Shown here piece after piece: positions 40,880-49,564 of a stretch of DNA of 64,000 bases (the stretch's first letter is position 1; each line of letters begins with the position of its first letter). The stretch is taken from assembly GCF_030813245.1 (NCBI RefSeq), contig NZ_JAUSUA010000006.1, forward strand, positions 185,982 through 249,981, written 5' to 3'. The notes under the pieces are model-generated. The model searched no databases, had not been told where the DNA came from, and was given only the letters and a program-made list of their open reading frames with translations. Both the position numbers and the translations under genes were made by a program. The DNA comes from Alkalicoccobacillus murimartini (lineage in GTDB: Bacteria > Bacillota > Bacilli > Bacillales > Bacillaceae_D).

Positions 40880-42115
40880 ATGGAACGTAGAGTTGTGATT
40901 ACAGGAACGGGTGTCATTTCTCCACTTGGTAACTCAGTAGAAGAATTTTGGGGACATTTATTGGAAGGTAAGTCAGGGATAAAACGAATTGAGTCTGAAT
41001 TATATGATGGGATTGCAACACAAATTGGTGGGTTCATTACAGACTTTAAACCAGAAGAGTATATGGATAAAAAAGAAATAAGCAAATATGACCGTTTTGC
41101 TCAGTTTGCCTATGCGGCTTCAATTCAAGCACTTAAGCAAGCCAAGCTTGATGTAGAACAAGTGAATGGTGAGCGAATGGGGGTTTATATCGGTTCTGGA
41201 ATTGGTGGTATTGATACGACTCTAGAAAATCATTCCTCTCTTTTAGAGAAAGGCCCAAGACGAGTGTCACCATTTATGGTACCAATGATGATTGGCAATA
41301 TGGCAACGGGCATTGTCTCAATGAAAACTGGATTTAAGGGACCGAGCTTTTCCCCGGTGTCTGCCTGTGCGACTGCTAACCATGCGATTGGTGAAGCATA
41401 TCTAAATATTAAACACGGATACTCAGATGGCATCCTAGCGGGTGGTGCGGAGGCTCCAATTAACCCACTATCTTATTCAGGTTTCTCTAGAATGAGAGCC
41501 ATGTCTACGTTAAATGATTCTCCTGAGACTGCGAGCAGACCGTTTGATAAAAATCGTGATGGCTTTGTTATGTCTGAGGGTTCAGGTATCCTCTTTCTTG
41601 AAGAGTATGAGCATGCAAAACGCCGTGGAGCTTCGATCCTAGGTGAGATTGTAGGGTATGGATCTACAACAGATGCTTACCATATTACGTCGCCAGATCC
41701 AAGTGGGGCGGAGCGGGCGATGAAACTTGCTCTTGAGATGGGTGGCATTAGCAAAGAGAATGTTCAATATATTAATGCTCACGGGACAAGCACGCCAGAA
41801 GGAGATCAATCAGAAACAAAAGCAATTAAGCAGGTGTTTGGAGAGGCTGCTTACCAATTAAAGGTCAGCTCGACTAAATCAATGACCGGTCACCTATTCG
41901 GAGCGGCAGGTGGAATAGAAGCAATTGCGACCTTACATGCTGTTCAAGAAGATATAGCACCACCGACAATTAATTATGAAACGCCAGATGAGGTGTGTGA
42001 TCTTGACTATGTGCCAAACAAAGCTGTGAATACAAAAATTGAATACGCTCTGTCTAATGGATTTGGATTTGGCGGGCATAACGCTGTGGTAGCATTTAAG
42101 AAATATCGTGATTAA
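40880..42115 (+). CDS. fabF: Beta-ketoacyl-ACP synthase II
   Basis: The 411-residue thiolase-fold enzyme has the catalytic Cys163 in PVSACATANHAIGEA, His in NAHGTSTPEGD and His in KSMTGHLFGAAGG, with a C-terminal ALSNGFGFGGHNA. These fit FabF throughout. It is not in a fab cluster but behind a TetR regulator and before a GNAT gene, so it may be a second, regulated copy rather than the housekeeping enzyme; another fabF elsewhere would decide. The ribosome site is GAGGTG, 8 bases from ATG. Confidence 0.92.
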   Translation: MERRVVITGTGVISPLGNSVEEFWGHLLEGKSGIKRIESELYDGIATQIGGFITDFKPEEYMDKKEISKYDRFAQFAYAASIQALKQAKLDVEQVNGERMGVYIGSGIGGIDTTLENHSSLLEKGPRRVSPFMVPMMIGNMATGIVSMKTGFKGPSFSPVSACATANHAIGEAYLNIKHGYSDGILAGGAEAPINPLSYSGFSRMRAMSTLNDSPETASRPFDKNRDGFVMSEGSGILFLEEYEHAKRRGASILGEIVGYGSTTDAYHITSPDPSGAERAMKLALEMGGISKENVQYINAHGTSTPEGDQSETKAIKQVFGEAAYQLKVSSTKSMTGHLFGAAGGIEAIATLHAVQEDIAPPTINYETPDEVCDLDYVPNKAVNTKIEYALSNGFGFGGHNAVVAFKKYRD

Positions 42116-42566
42116 AGAAATTGCGATTGATCAGGCTGATATGGCATCAAAAGTCTGGAAGCTTCAGATGCTTTCTTATCAAGTAGAGGCAGAACTGCTT
42201 CGCATAAGTGATTTCCCTCCATTACGTGAGCGTGAGAGTGACTTACAGCTGAGTGATGAAACATTTTATGGGTATTTTCATGATCAGGTTTTAGCAGGAG
42301 TCATTTCGATTAACTGCAATAGACAGATCATAGACATTACACGTTTAATGATCCATCCAGACTATTTTAGAAAAGGGATAGCGACTCAGCTACTAACGGT
42401 TATCCTCTCACTTTATCAAGAAGCTCAATTAATAAAAGTATCAACAGCATTAGATAATAAACCAGCAGTTAATGCGTATCTAAAACAAGGATTTAAGCAG
42501 ATGAAGAAGACATATATGCCCGAAGGTCTATGGATTGTATCCTTTGAGAAGAAGCTTCCCTACTAA
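42108..42566 (+). CDS. GNAT family N-acetyltransferase
   Basis: The 152-residue protein starts with GTG inside the end of fabF (8-base overlap), so it is co-translated with it. ITRLMIHPDYFRKGIATQLLTVIL carries the acetyl-CoA loop (R-K-G-I-A) and NKPAVNAYLKQGF the C-terminal motif. The acceptor is unknown. Together with tetR and fabF it forms a three-gene unit. Confidence 0.87.
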   Translation: MIKEIAIDQADMASKVWKLQMLSYQVEAELLRISDFPPLRERESDLQLSDETFYGYFHDQVLAGVISINCNRQIIDITRLMIHPDYFRKGIATQLLTVILSLYQEAQLIKVSTALDNKPAVNAYLKQGFKQMKKTYMPEGLWIVSFEKKLPY

Positions 42567-42583
42567 ATCTTGACAATTCAATT

Positions 42584-42628
42584 AAAAGCAATATATAGTT
42601 TACATTATGTAATCTATATATTGCTTTT
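42584..42628. promoter_or_regulatory. 45-bp near-perfect palindrome at the XRE gene promoter
   Basis: Two 22-base arms (42584-42605 and 42607-42628) flank a single T and differ at one pair only. The core reads TTACAT-T-ATGTAA, the outer arms AAAAGCAATATATAG. TTGACA at 42570-42575 with TATAGT at 42594 (18 bp) puts a promoter inside it. It also forms a hairpin followed by T that could end the fabF-GNAT transcript. Confidence 0.8.
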
Positions 42629-42645
42629 TGAGTTGGAGTGAGAAC

Positions 42646-42840
42646 ATGCAGAACAGAGTGAAGTTGGCTCGTGTAGAGAAATCATTTACGCAGGAGCAGC
42701 TTGCGGCGGCTGTTAGAGTTACGAGGCAAACCATTGGTTTAATTGAAAAAGGGCAATATAATCCTAGCTTGCAATTGTGTGTGGCCATTGCGAAAAAACT
42801 TGATAAAACGTTAGATCAATTGTTTTGGGAGGTAGAATAA
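42646..42840 (+). CDS. Small XRE-type transcriptional regulator
   Basis: The 64-residue protein is a bare Cro/C1-type helix-turn-helix: [50 protein letters not shown], with the usual LFWEVE end. GGAGTGAGAAC fixes ATG 42646. It is followed without gap by a membrane protein gene (TAA then ATG). Such pairs are common in Bacillus; the regulator probably binds the 45-bp palindrome over its own promoter. Confidence 0.92.
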   Translation: MQNRVKLARVEKSFTQEQLAAAVRVTRQTIGLIEKGQYNPSLQLCVAIAKKLDKTLDQLFWEVE

Positions 42841-43293
42841 ATGATGAACTCGTGGATTTCTTTTTTGTTGCCGGTTGATGAATATAAGCGTGAGAGGATT
42901 CTCTACTTTTTAGGGGAAGCTGGTTTGCTTTTGCTTATCTATTTGATCGTCATGATATTGTTGACTACCTGGTCTGCCATTTCTATAAGTGCTAATACAA
43001 TATCACTCCTTGGAATCGCTCTTTTTTCCGTCTATACGATGCTTAGGTATATTTTTTCTGGAATTGAATTCACCGATATTGCAACGAAAGAAGACTATCA
43101 AAAACATAAAAAGGTAATTAGAGTGAAATCAATTGGTTTTGGAGCTATGTTCTTAATTACTTACTTATTTATAGAAGGTATAAATGAATGGATTCAAATC
43201 ATTGGAGTATCGCTAATAGCTGCTACATTTTTATTTTTAGTTAATTACATCTCTCTAAAAAAATCATATCTAAGAAACAAAGACTTAATCTAA
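42841..43293 (+). CDS. Four-span membrane protein partner of the XRE regulator
   Basis: The 150-residue protein has four hydrophobic segments (about 22-45, 52-70, 96-113 and 118-136) and a charged middle loop TDIATKEDYQKHKKVIR. It starts directly after the regulator's stop, with GGGAGG nine bases upstream, so the pair is co-expressed. The family is unknown to me; membrane partners of this kind of XRE protein have no proven role. Confidence 0.8.
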   Translation: MMNSWISFLLPVDEYKRERILYFLGEAGLLLLIYLIVMILLTTWSAISISANTISLLGIALFSVYTMLRYIFSGIEFTDIATKEDYQKHKKVIRVKSIGFGAMFLITYLFIEGINEWIQIIGVSLIAATFLFLVNYISLKKSYLRNKDLI

Positions 43294-43313
43294 AACCTTT
43301 TTAACATTTGGGT

Positions 43314-43344
43314 TTGACTCTCACGTTACGTGATACCTTATTGT
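43314..43344 (+). promoter_or_regulatory. MerR-type promoter with 19-bp spacer and dyad operator
   Basis: TTGACT (43314-43319) and TATTGT (43339-43344) are 19 bp apart. The spacer holds TCACGT-T-ACGTGA, a perfect 13-bp dyad (43321-43333). An overlong spacer with a dyad in it is the hallmark of MerR-activated promoters. Confidence 0.75.
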
Positions 43345-43367
43345 TGATTTTGAGGGAGCTGAGGTAG

Positions 43368-44102
43368 ATGTTGAAAATAAAAGAGGTAGCTAATCTAGTG
43401 GGCATTAGTGTGCGCACACTTCACCATTATGATGAGATTGGGTTACTCAGTCCGGATGAAGTGACTGAATCAGGCTATCGCTTGTATTCACAAAACAATA
43501 TTGATGACTTACAGCACATTCTCTTTTATAGAGAGTTGGATGTCCCTCTGAAAAAAATCAAAGAAATCATGAGTCGTCCAGATTTTGATCAAGTGGAAGC
43601 TCTGCAGAGACACCAACAAATGCTTGAAGAGCGACGTAATCAAATTGATCAAATGATCGTAACTATTGAAAGGACACTCAGGTTTAAGAAGGGTGAGATT
43701 CAAATGTCTAACAAGGAAAAATTTAAAGGATTCGATTTTACGGGATGGAATGAACACGAGGATGAGGCTCGAAAGCATTGGGGAGATGAAGTTGTAGACG
43801 ACGCTGCAGCTAATGTGAAAGGGAAAGAGAAAGAGCTCGGAGATGAAATGAATCGGATCTATCGCGAACTAGCGACAGTTCGCCAAGTTGATCCTGGATC
43901 AAAAAAAGCTCAGGAATTGATTGGTGAATGGTACAGATTTTTAAATCAAATTGGTACGTACTCTTTGGATGCTTTTTCAGGACTGGGAGATATGTATGTA
44001 GCGGATGAACGTTTCACTCAAAATATTGACCAGTTTGGTGATGGATTGGCTATCTTTATGCGTGATGCTATGAAGGAATATGCCGCGCAAAATAAGAAGT
44101 AA
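43368..44102 (+). CDS. MerR family regulator with TipAS ligand-binding domain (Mta-like)
   Basis: The 244-residue protein has a MerR HTH (KIKEVANLVGISVRTLHHYDEIGLLSPDEVTESGYRLYS), a long dimerisation helix (about 75-110), then a TipAS domain (about 118-240, with WNEHEDEARKHWGDEV and FTQNIDQFGDGLAIFMRDA). TipAS domains bind thiopeptides and other drugs; B. subtilis Mta of the same build activates multidrug transporters. No transporter is adjacent, so autoactivation plus distant targets is likely. The promoter has the MerR layout. Confidence 0.92.
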   Translation: MLKIKEVANLVGISVRTLHHYDEIGLLSPDEVTESGYRLYSQNNIDDLQHILFYRELDVPLKKIKEIMSRPDFDQVEALQRHQQMLEERRNQIDQMIVTIERTLRFKKGEIQMSNKEKFKGFDFTGWNEHEDEARKHWGDEVVDDAAANVKGKEKELGDEMNRIYRELATVRQVDPGSKKAQELIGEWYRFLNQIGTYSLDAFSGLGDMYVADERFTQNIDQFGDGLAIFMRDAMKEYAAQNKK

Positions 44103-44108
44103 CTAGGT

Positions 44109-44150
44109 AAAAAAGCTGCTTGAACCCACGTGGGAAAAGCAGCTTTTTTA
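44109..44150. terminator. Bidirectional terminator between merR and the neopullulanase gene
   Basis: AAAAAAGCTGCTT pairs with AAGCAGCTTTTTT, with an inner CCCACGTGGG palindrome. Confidence 0.9.
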
Positions 44151-44153
44151 GAA

Positions 44154-45908
44154 TTAAGATAGGTGTTTCTTAACTAAACGGAAATGTTCCTTACTTATTT
44201 CTAAAGCGGTTTGTTTATCTAAGGTCTCCCCACTAATGTGGTCGATAAGCGTATAGTCCATGAACGATTCTGGAAGCACAATCGATTGAGCTGTCTGACT
44301 ACGATTAATCGCAATAAGAAGAACTTCATCGTTCGAATAGGTTGAATAAAGTAAGACATCATCCACACCAGATTCATGAAATTGAATGGTTTCATACGTT
44401 CCCATTGTCGGTAACTCTTTGCGCCATTGGATAAGATCTTTTACAAAGGTAAATAACTCTGTATCTTGTTTATTTTGATCCCATATCATACATGCACGAC
44501 AACCAGGGTCGTTATCACCAGCCATACCAATCTCATCACCGTAGTAGATACACGGAGAGCCTGGGAAAGAGAAAAGCATAAGGTATTGAAGCATTACATG
44601 ATTCTTATTACCATTACTTTCAGTTAACACACGCGCTGTATCATGACTGTCGAGTAAGTTGAACTGTACTTGATTAACAGGCTGAGGATAGCTGAATAAA
44701 TGTCTAGTAATAGACTGTGTAAAGGATTCAACAGTCTCTTCACGCAAGACGAAATCTTGAATGGCATCTGTTAAAGGGTAATTCATCACTGCATCAAATT
44801 GATCACCCACAAGCCACGGGGTGGATTGATGCCAGATTTCGCCGAGAATATACACATCCTCTTTTGTTTCCTTGACGGTGCGGCGGAAGTCTCGCCAAAA
44901 GTCATGATCAACCTCGTTCGCTACATCAAGACGCCATCCATCAATGTCAAAAGTCTCAATCCAATAGCGTGCAACCTGAAGTAAGTAGTCCTTCACTTCT
45001 GGATTAGCTGTATTTAATTTTGGCATCATACCAACAAAAGCAAAGGTTTCGTAATTAGGCTTCTGTGCATGAGGGTCTAATGGATAGGCATGTGGGTGAA
45101 ACCAATCTCTGTACCGAGAGTCCTCCCCATTTTTGAGTACATCTTGAAATGGCTCGAAGTAATACCCACTATGATTAAAAACCGCATCTAACATGACACG
45201 TATTCCTCGTTTGTGACATTCCTGTACGAGCTTTATTAAAGTCTGCTCATCGCCAAATTGAGGGTCGATTTGCATATAATCAATGGTGTCATATTTATGA
45301 TTTGAGAATGCTTTAAAAATGGGTGTGAAATAAATACCGTTAATGCCTAGGTCGCTTAAGTGGTCGAGATGATTAATGACTCCTTGTAAGTCACCACCAA
45401 AAAAAGAATCGACTTGTGGTTCTTCACTCCCCCATGGTAATACGTTATCTGGATTAATAGAGGGATCTCCATTTGAGAAACGCTCGGGAAAGATTTGATA
45501 CCATACCGTATCTTTTACCCAGCTGGGAGGAGAGAATATCTCATTCTCGTGGAGATAGGGTAAACAGAAATAAGGAGAAACATGTTTAGGTTTCTCTTGA
45601 TAGAAGCCACGCTCAGTATAAACAACAGATTCGTCCGTTGAGGTTAGGATGAATCCGTAACGTAGGCGGGAATGTGGCAATTGAAGGGTGACTGTCCAAT
45701 AGTCGTGAAGATCATCAGAGCCAGCGAGTGACATAGATTTTTCAGAAGACTGCCAACTGTCTTGTTCCCATACATATGGATCGCCATGTATGATTGTCAC
45801 TTGAAGGACATCATTTTTGGCTGTTTTTATACGCACGCAAACAGATTCTTTGTTGATAGAATAAAGTTCAGCTGGAGTTTGTAAATGACTAACAGCAGAA
45901 AATATCAT
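44154..45908 (-). CDS. Neopullulanase / cyclomaltodextrinase (GH13)
   Basis: The 584-residue protein has an N-terminal starch-binding-like domain (about 1-125) as in maltogenic amylases, then a GH13 barrel with DAVFNHSG, GWRLDVANE (nucleophile Asp), ILGEIWH (acid Glu) and NLLDSHD. WYQIFPERFSNGDP opens the barrel. There is no signal peptide, so it cuts imported maltodextrins or cyclodextrins in the cytoplasm. It is divergent from the mdx transport genes and shares operator sequences with them. Length and order match the B. subtilis YvdF type. Confidence 0.94.
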   Translation of the reverse strand: MIFSAVSHLQTPAELYSINKESVCVRIKTAKNDVLQVTIIHGDPYVWEQDSWQSSEKSMSLAGSDDLHDYWTVTLQLPHSRLRYGFILTSTDESVVYTERGFYQEKPKHVSPYFCLPYLHENEIFSPPSWVKDTVWYQIFPERFSNGDPSINPDNVLPWGSEEPQVDSFFGGDLQGVINHLDHLSDLGINGIYFTPIFKAFSNHKYDTIDYMQIDPQFGDEQTLIKLVQECHKRGIRVMLDAVFNHSGYYFEPFQDVLKNGEDSRYRDWFHPHAYPLDPHAQKPNYETFAFVGMMPKLNTANPEVKDYLLQVARYWIETFDIDGWRLDVANEVDHDFWRDFRRTVKETKEDVYILGEIWHQSTPWLVGDQFDAVMNYPLTDAIQDFVLREETVESFTQSITRHLFSYPQPVNQVQFNLLDSHDTARVLTESNGNKNHVMLQYLMLFSFPGSPCIYYGDEIGMAGDNDPGCRACMIWDQNKQDTELFTFVKDLIQWRKELPTMGTYETIQFHESGVDDVLLYSTYSNDEVLLIAINRSQTAQSIVLPESFMDYTLIDHISGETLDKQTALEISKEHFRLVKKHLS

Positions 45909-45978
45909 GAATAGTACCTCCGGATCAATAGAATAGCTAAAGTTTAGAACAAGGTAGATCGACTGTCAACGAAATAAT

Positions 45979-46077
45979 GCAAACGTTTTCTTAAAATATA
46001 TTGCTAATATAAAAAGTAGATACTATACTAATCTATAGGAAATGAAAACATTTTCATTGTTTTGTGCAAACGTTTGC
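45979..46077. promoter_or_regulatory. Divergent promoter region with LacI-type and cre-like operators
   Basis: GCAAACGTTTTC (45979-45990) lies on the neopullulanase side. GCAAACGTTTGC (46066-46077), a perfect palindrome, lies on the mdxE side. Both suit the LacI regulator at the end of the locus. ATGAAAACATTTTCAT (46042-46057) resembles a CcpA cre box. A promoter TTGCTA-17 bp-TATACT (46001-46029) points to mdxE, with cre and operator just downstream, where bound repressor would block it. Confidence 0.75.
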
Positions 46078-46123
46078 GTAGATTTATTAAAAATTGAGTA
46101 TGAGAAATAGAGGAGGGGTTGAA

Positions 46124-47386
46124 GTGGGTAACGTTAAAAGCTATTTCCTACCTGTAGTTGTTGGTCTTTCAATGATAGTAACTGCTTGTGGACCAGAACG
46201 AGGAGATGAAATAGAAGAGTTAATACCTGATGAAGCAACAGAAGCAAATAAGCCGGAATCGTTACAGGTTTGGGTTCATGATACTGAGACGTACTTAGAA
46301 GCATACAAAGAGATTGCGGATGCATTTACAGAAGAAACAGATATCGAGGTTCATTTAGTGCCTTTTGGTTTATTCGATCAATTGGAAGCGATGTCACTCG
46401 ACGCTCCCTCAGGTAGAGGACCAGACTTGTTTTTTCAGCCTAACGATATGACTGGGAATGCCTATCTTCAAGGAGTTGCAGCTGAATTAGATCTAACTGA
46501 GGAGCAGAAAGAGGGTTATATTGATGGCTCTTTAGAGGCTCTTAGCTATGATGGAGCCCAAATCGGTATTCCAGCGGCAGTAGAAACCTACGCGTTAATG
46601 TACAATAACGAACTCATTCCTGAAGCACCAGAGACGCTTGAAGAGCTCGAGCAAATTGGCGAAGAACTAACGAATCCTGCAAACGATCAGTACGGATTTC
46701 TACTCGAAGCTCAGAATGCATTTTTTGCTTATCCTTTTTTAGCGGCATACGGAGGTTATTTCTTCGGGGAAGAAAACGGAGGATATGATGTTGGTGATAT
46801 TGGTCTTTCGAATCAAGGGACAGTGGAAGGAACTGAATTAATACGATCATGGTATGAAAAAGGCTATCTACCAAGAAACTTAAATGCGGATATCATGAAT
46901 GGTTTATTTCTACAAGGGAATGTAGGAGCCGTTGTTTCTGGGCCTTGGAACATCAATGATTATCGCAATGCTTTAGGGGACAATCTTGAAACAGCTCCTC
47001 TACCAATGATTAATGGAGAAAGACTCAAATCTTTTGCTGGAGTGAAGGGTTGGATGGTTAATCAATACAGTGACCATATAAATTGGGCAAAAGAACTGGC
47101 TTTGTTTATGACGAGTAAGGAAAGCTCTGAAATTTTCTTTGAGTACGCTCAGGAGATTCCGGCGCGAGATGACATTGAACTGGAAAATGAATTATACGAA
47201 GGATTTGTCGAGCAGTTGGATTACGCTCAGTTTATGCCGAATATCCCTGCTGTTTCAGCTGTGTGGGAACCTCTCGGTGATGCGCTTATCTTTATAAGTA
47301 ATGGGGACGATGCGGAAGAAGTTTTACTAGAAACTCAAGGAATGATAGAAGATGAAATTGAAATAATGGGGGCTGGAAATGAATGA
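46124..47386 (+). CDS. mdxE: Maltodextrin ABC transporter, substrate-binding lipoprotein
   Basis: The 420-residue protein starts at GTG 46124 after GAGGAGGGG. It has a lipoprotein signal ending in IVTAC, so Cys would be lipidated and the protein anchored outside the membrane. The body is a family 1 extracellular binding protein: LQVWVHDTETYLEAYKEIADAF, GRGPDLFFQPND, GAVVSGPWNINDY. It delivers maltodextrins to the permeases encoded next. An in-frame TTG at 46094 would add 10 residues without a ribosome site. Its TGA overlaps the mdxF start. Confidence 0.93.
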   Translation: MGNVKSYFLPVVVGLSMIVTACGPERGDEIEELIPDEATEANKPESLQVWVHDTETYLEAYKEIADAFTEETDIEVHLVPFGLFDQLEAMSLDAPSGRGPDLFFQPNDMTGNAYLQGVAAELDLTEEQKEGYIDGSLEALSYDGAQIGIPAAVETYALMYNNELIPEAPETLEELEQIGEELTNPANDQYGFLLEAQNAFFAYPFLAAYGGYFFGEENGGYDVGDIGLSNQGTVEGTELIRSWYEKGYLPRNLNADIMNGLFLQGNVGAVVSGPWNINDYRNALGDNLETAPLPMINGERLKSFAGVKGWMVNQYSDHINWAKELALFMTSKESSEIFFEYAQEIPARDDIELENELYEGFVEQLDYAQFMPNIPAVSAVWEPLGDALIFISNGDDAEEVLLETQGMIEDEIEIMGAGNE

Positions 47387-48675
47387 AACCTCAACATCAT
47401 TCACTACAAGTAAATAAGAAAAGTCGTGTACGCACTGCTGGTTTACTTTCGATTGTACCTGGATTGGGCCAAATCTATAATAAGCAACGTCTAAAAGGGA
47501 TTTGTTTCTTATTATTGGCAGTAGCCTTTGGTATTGTGTTTTATGACATTCTGAACATTGGTTTCTGGGGGCTCGCAACACTTGGCACACTACCCGGTGT
47601 CGATGATTCAAGAACATTAATAGGACAAGGAATAGTTGCCGTATTTCTGACGATGTTTGCTGTGCTCTTTTACATACTCAACATAAAAGATGCACGCAAG
47701 ATAGCCCTGCAGCGACAGGAAGGGTATGAGCCTTTATCGATAAGAGAAGGGTTTAGGCATTCATGGGATAAAAGCTTTCCTTATGTTCTTATAACACCTG
47801 GTTTAATTCTATTATTTATTGCTGTAATCTTTCCACTTTTGTTTATGATTGTGTTGGCCTTTACGAATTACAACTTATTTAATGCGCCTCCGAGAAGTGT
47901 ATTAGATTGGGTTGGCTTTCAAAACTTTGTGGACCTAGCTACTATTCCAATTTGGAGAAATACGTTCTTCTCAGTTCTTTCATGGACCATAGTCTGGACA
48001 GCAGCTGCGACAACGTCTCAAATTGCACTTGCTATGTTTTTAGCGGTTATCGTGAATGACAAACGAATTAAATACAAACGATTGATTCGTACTGTTTTAA
48101 TTTTGCCTTGGGCTGTACCAAGCTTTGTCACGATCCTCATCTTTGCGGCTTTGTTTAACGATGGGTTTGGTGCAATTAACAGAGATTTATTGGAACCTCT
48201 ATTTAATACGAGTATTCCATGGCTGACTGATCCATTTTGGACCAAGATTGCCTTAATTATGATACAGACATGGCTTGGATTCCCGTTTGTCTTTGCTTTA
48301 TTTACTGGGATTTTACAGAGTGTCTCGGATGACTGGTATGAGGCAGCGGATATGGATGGAGCTAGTCGCTTTCAGAAGTTCCGTTTTATCACCATGCCAC
48401 ACGTTCTTTTTGCGACAGCACCCCTTTTGATTATGCAATATGCGGGGAACTTCAATAACTTTAATATTATCTATTTATTTAACGAAGGTGGGCCACCAGT
48501 CCGTGGGCAAAATGCTGGAGGTACGGATATTCTTATTTCCTGGGTGTATAGCCTTGCATTCGAAAACTCGCAATATAGTATGGCTGCGGCGATCTCTATT
48601 ATCATCGGTCTAATTGTAGCAGTATTTGCTATATTTCAGTTCCGTAAAAGTAGAACGTTTAAGGAAGGGGAATAA
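47383..48675 (+). CDS. mdxF: Maltodextrin ABC transporter permease, MalF type
   Basis: The 430-residue protein has an N-terminal extension (about 1-120) with LSIVPGLGQIYNKQRLKG and two to three spans, as in B. subtilis MdxF. The permease core of about six spans follows. EAADMDGASRFQKFRFITMPH is the EAA loop that contacts the ATPase. It pairs with MdxG. Its ATG overlaps the end of mdxE by four bases. Confidence 0.93.
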   Translation: MKPQHHSLQVNKKSRVRTAGLLSIVPGLGQIYNKQRLKGICFLLLAVAFGIVFYDILNIGFWGLATLGTLPGVDDSRTLIGQGIVAVFLTMFAVLFYILNIKDARKIALQRQEGYEPLSIREGFRHSWDKSFPYVLITPGLILLFIAVIFPLLFMIVLAFTNYNLFNAPPRSVLDWVGFQNFVDLATIPIWRNTFFSVLSWTIVWTAAATTSQIALAMFLAVIVNDKRIKYKRLIRTVLILPWAVPSFVTILIFAALFNDGFGAINRDLLEPLFNTSIPWLTDPFWTKIALIMIQTWLGFPFVFALFTGILQSVSDDWYEAADMDGASRFQKFRFITMPHVLFATAPLLIMQYAGNFNNFNIIYLFNEGGPPVRGQNAGGTDILISWVYSLAFENSQYSMAAAISIIIGLIVAVFAIFQFRKSRTFKEGE

Positions 48676-48680
48676 TTAGT

Positions 48681-49523
48681 ATGAAACAGAAAACAAAATC
48701 GCGCATTGAAGTTACGTTAATCTACCTGTTTCTTTTATTAATGTTTGTTGTCATTGGCTATCCACTATTATGGACAATTGGACTTTCATTAAATGAAGGC
48801 ACGAACTTATATAGTGCAAGCATTATTCCTGAAAATTGGTCTCTCGAACATTATAAATGGCTCTTTTTTAGTGAACAAAGTAACTATGTACAATGGTATA
48901 TCAATTCTTTAATTGTTGCGTTTGCCACGTCTATATCAGCTACTGTGATTGTATGTCTGACTTCTTATGCCTTCTCTAGGTACAAGTTTGTTGGAAGAAA
49001 AAATGGGCTCTATTTCTTTCTAGTATTGCAGATATTCCCAGTCATTATGGCGATGGTTGCAATCTATGTGCTTCTAAATACAATAGGCTTACTCGATTCT
49101 CTACTAGGTTTAGTGTTGATCTATGTAGGTGGAGCGATTCCGATGAATGCATTTCTAGTAAAGGGGTATTTCGATACCATTCCTAAAGAATTAGATGAGT
49201 CAGCTAAGCTAGATGGGGCAGGTCACTTTCGTATATTCTTCACAATCATGCTGCCATTAGCAAAACCAATCTTGGCCGTTGTTGCGTTATTTAATTTTAT
49301 GTCACCACTGATGGACTTTATCCTACCAAGAATTGTGTTGCGTAGTCCTGAAAACTATACATTAGCTCTTGGATTATTCAACTTCGTAAGTGATCAATTC
49401 GCGAACAACTTTACACGATTTGCTGCAGGAACGGTATTGATTGCGGTACCGATTGCAATTGTCTTCTTGTTCTTACAACGTTATTTAATTTCAGGACTTT
49501 CATCTGGAGCAACAAAAGGATAA
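48681..49523 (+). CDS. mdxG: Maltodextrin ABC transporter permease, MalG type
   Basis: The 280-residue protein has six spans and the EAA-type loop KELDESAKLDGAGHFRIFFTIMLPLAKP. It starts five bases after mdxF with GGAAGGGGAA upstream. There is no ATPase gene in the locus. In B. subtilis the shared MsmX ATPase serves several sugar importers, and the same is inferred here. Confidence 0.94.
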   Translation: MKQKTKSRIEVTLIYLFLLLMFVVIGYPLLWTIGLSLNEGTNLYSASIIPENWSLEHYKWLFFSEQSNYVQWYINSLIVAFATSISATVIVCLTSYAFSRYKFVGRKNGLYFFLVLQIFPVIMAMVAIYVLLNTIGLLDSLLGLVLIYVGGAIPMNAFLVKGYFDTIPKELDESAKLDGAGHFRIFFTIMLPLAKPILAVVALFNFMSPLMDFILPRIVLRSPENYTLALGLFNFVSDQFANNFTRFAAGTVLIAVPIAIVFLFLQRYLISGLSSGATKG

Positions 49524-49564
49524 TTGTAGCTATATTTTACTAGAGATATAAAAGGAGCTTATAT

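Noticed and set aside
42841..43293. Type II toxin-antitoxin pair with the XRE gene
   Set aside because: The partner is a four-span membrane protein downstream of the regulator and does not resemble known toxins; the pair fits the common XRE-membrane protein type.
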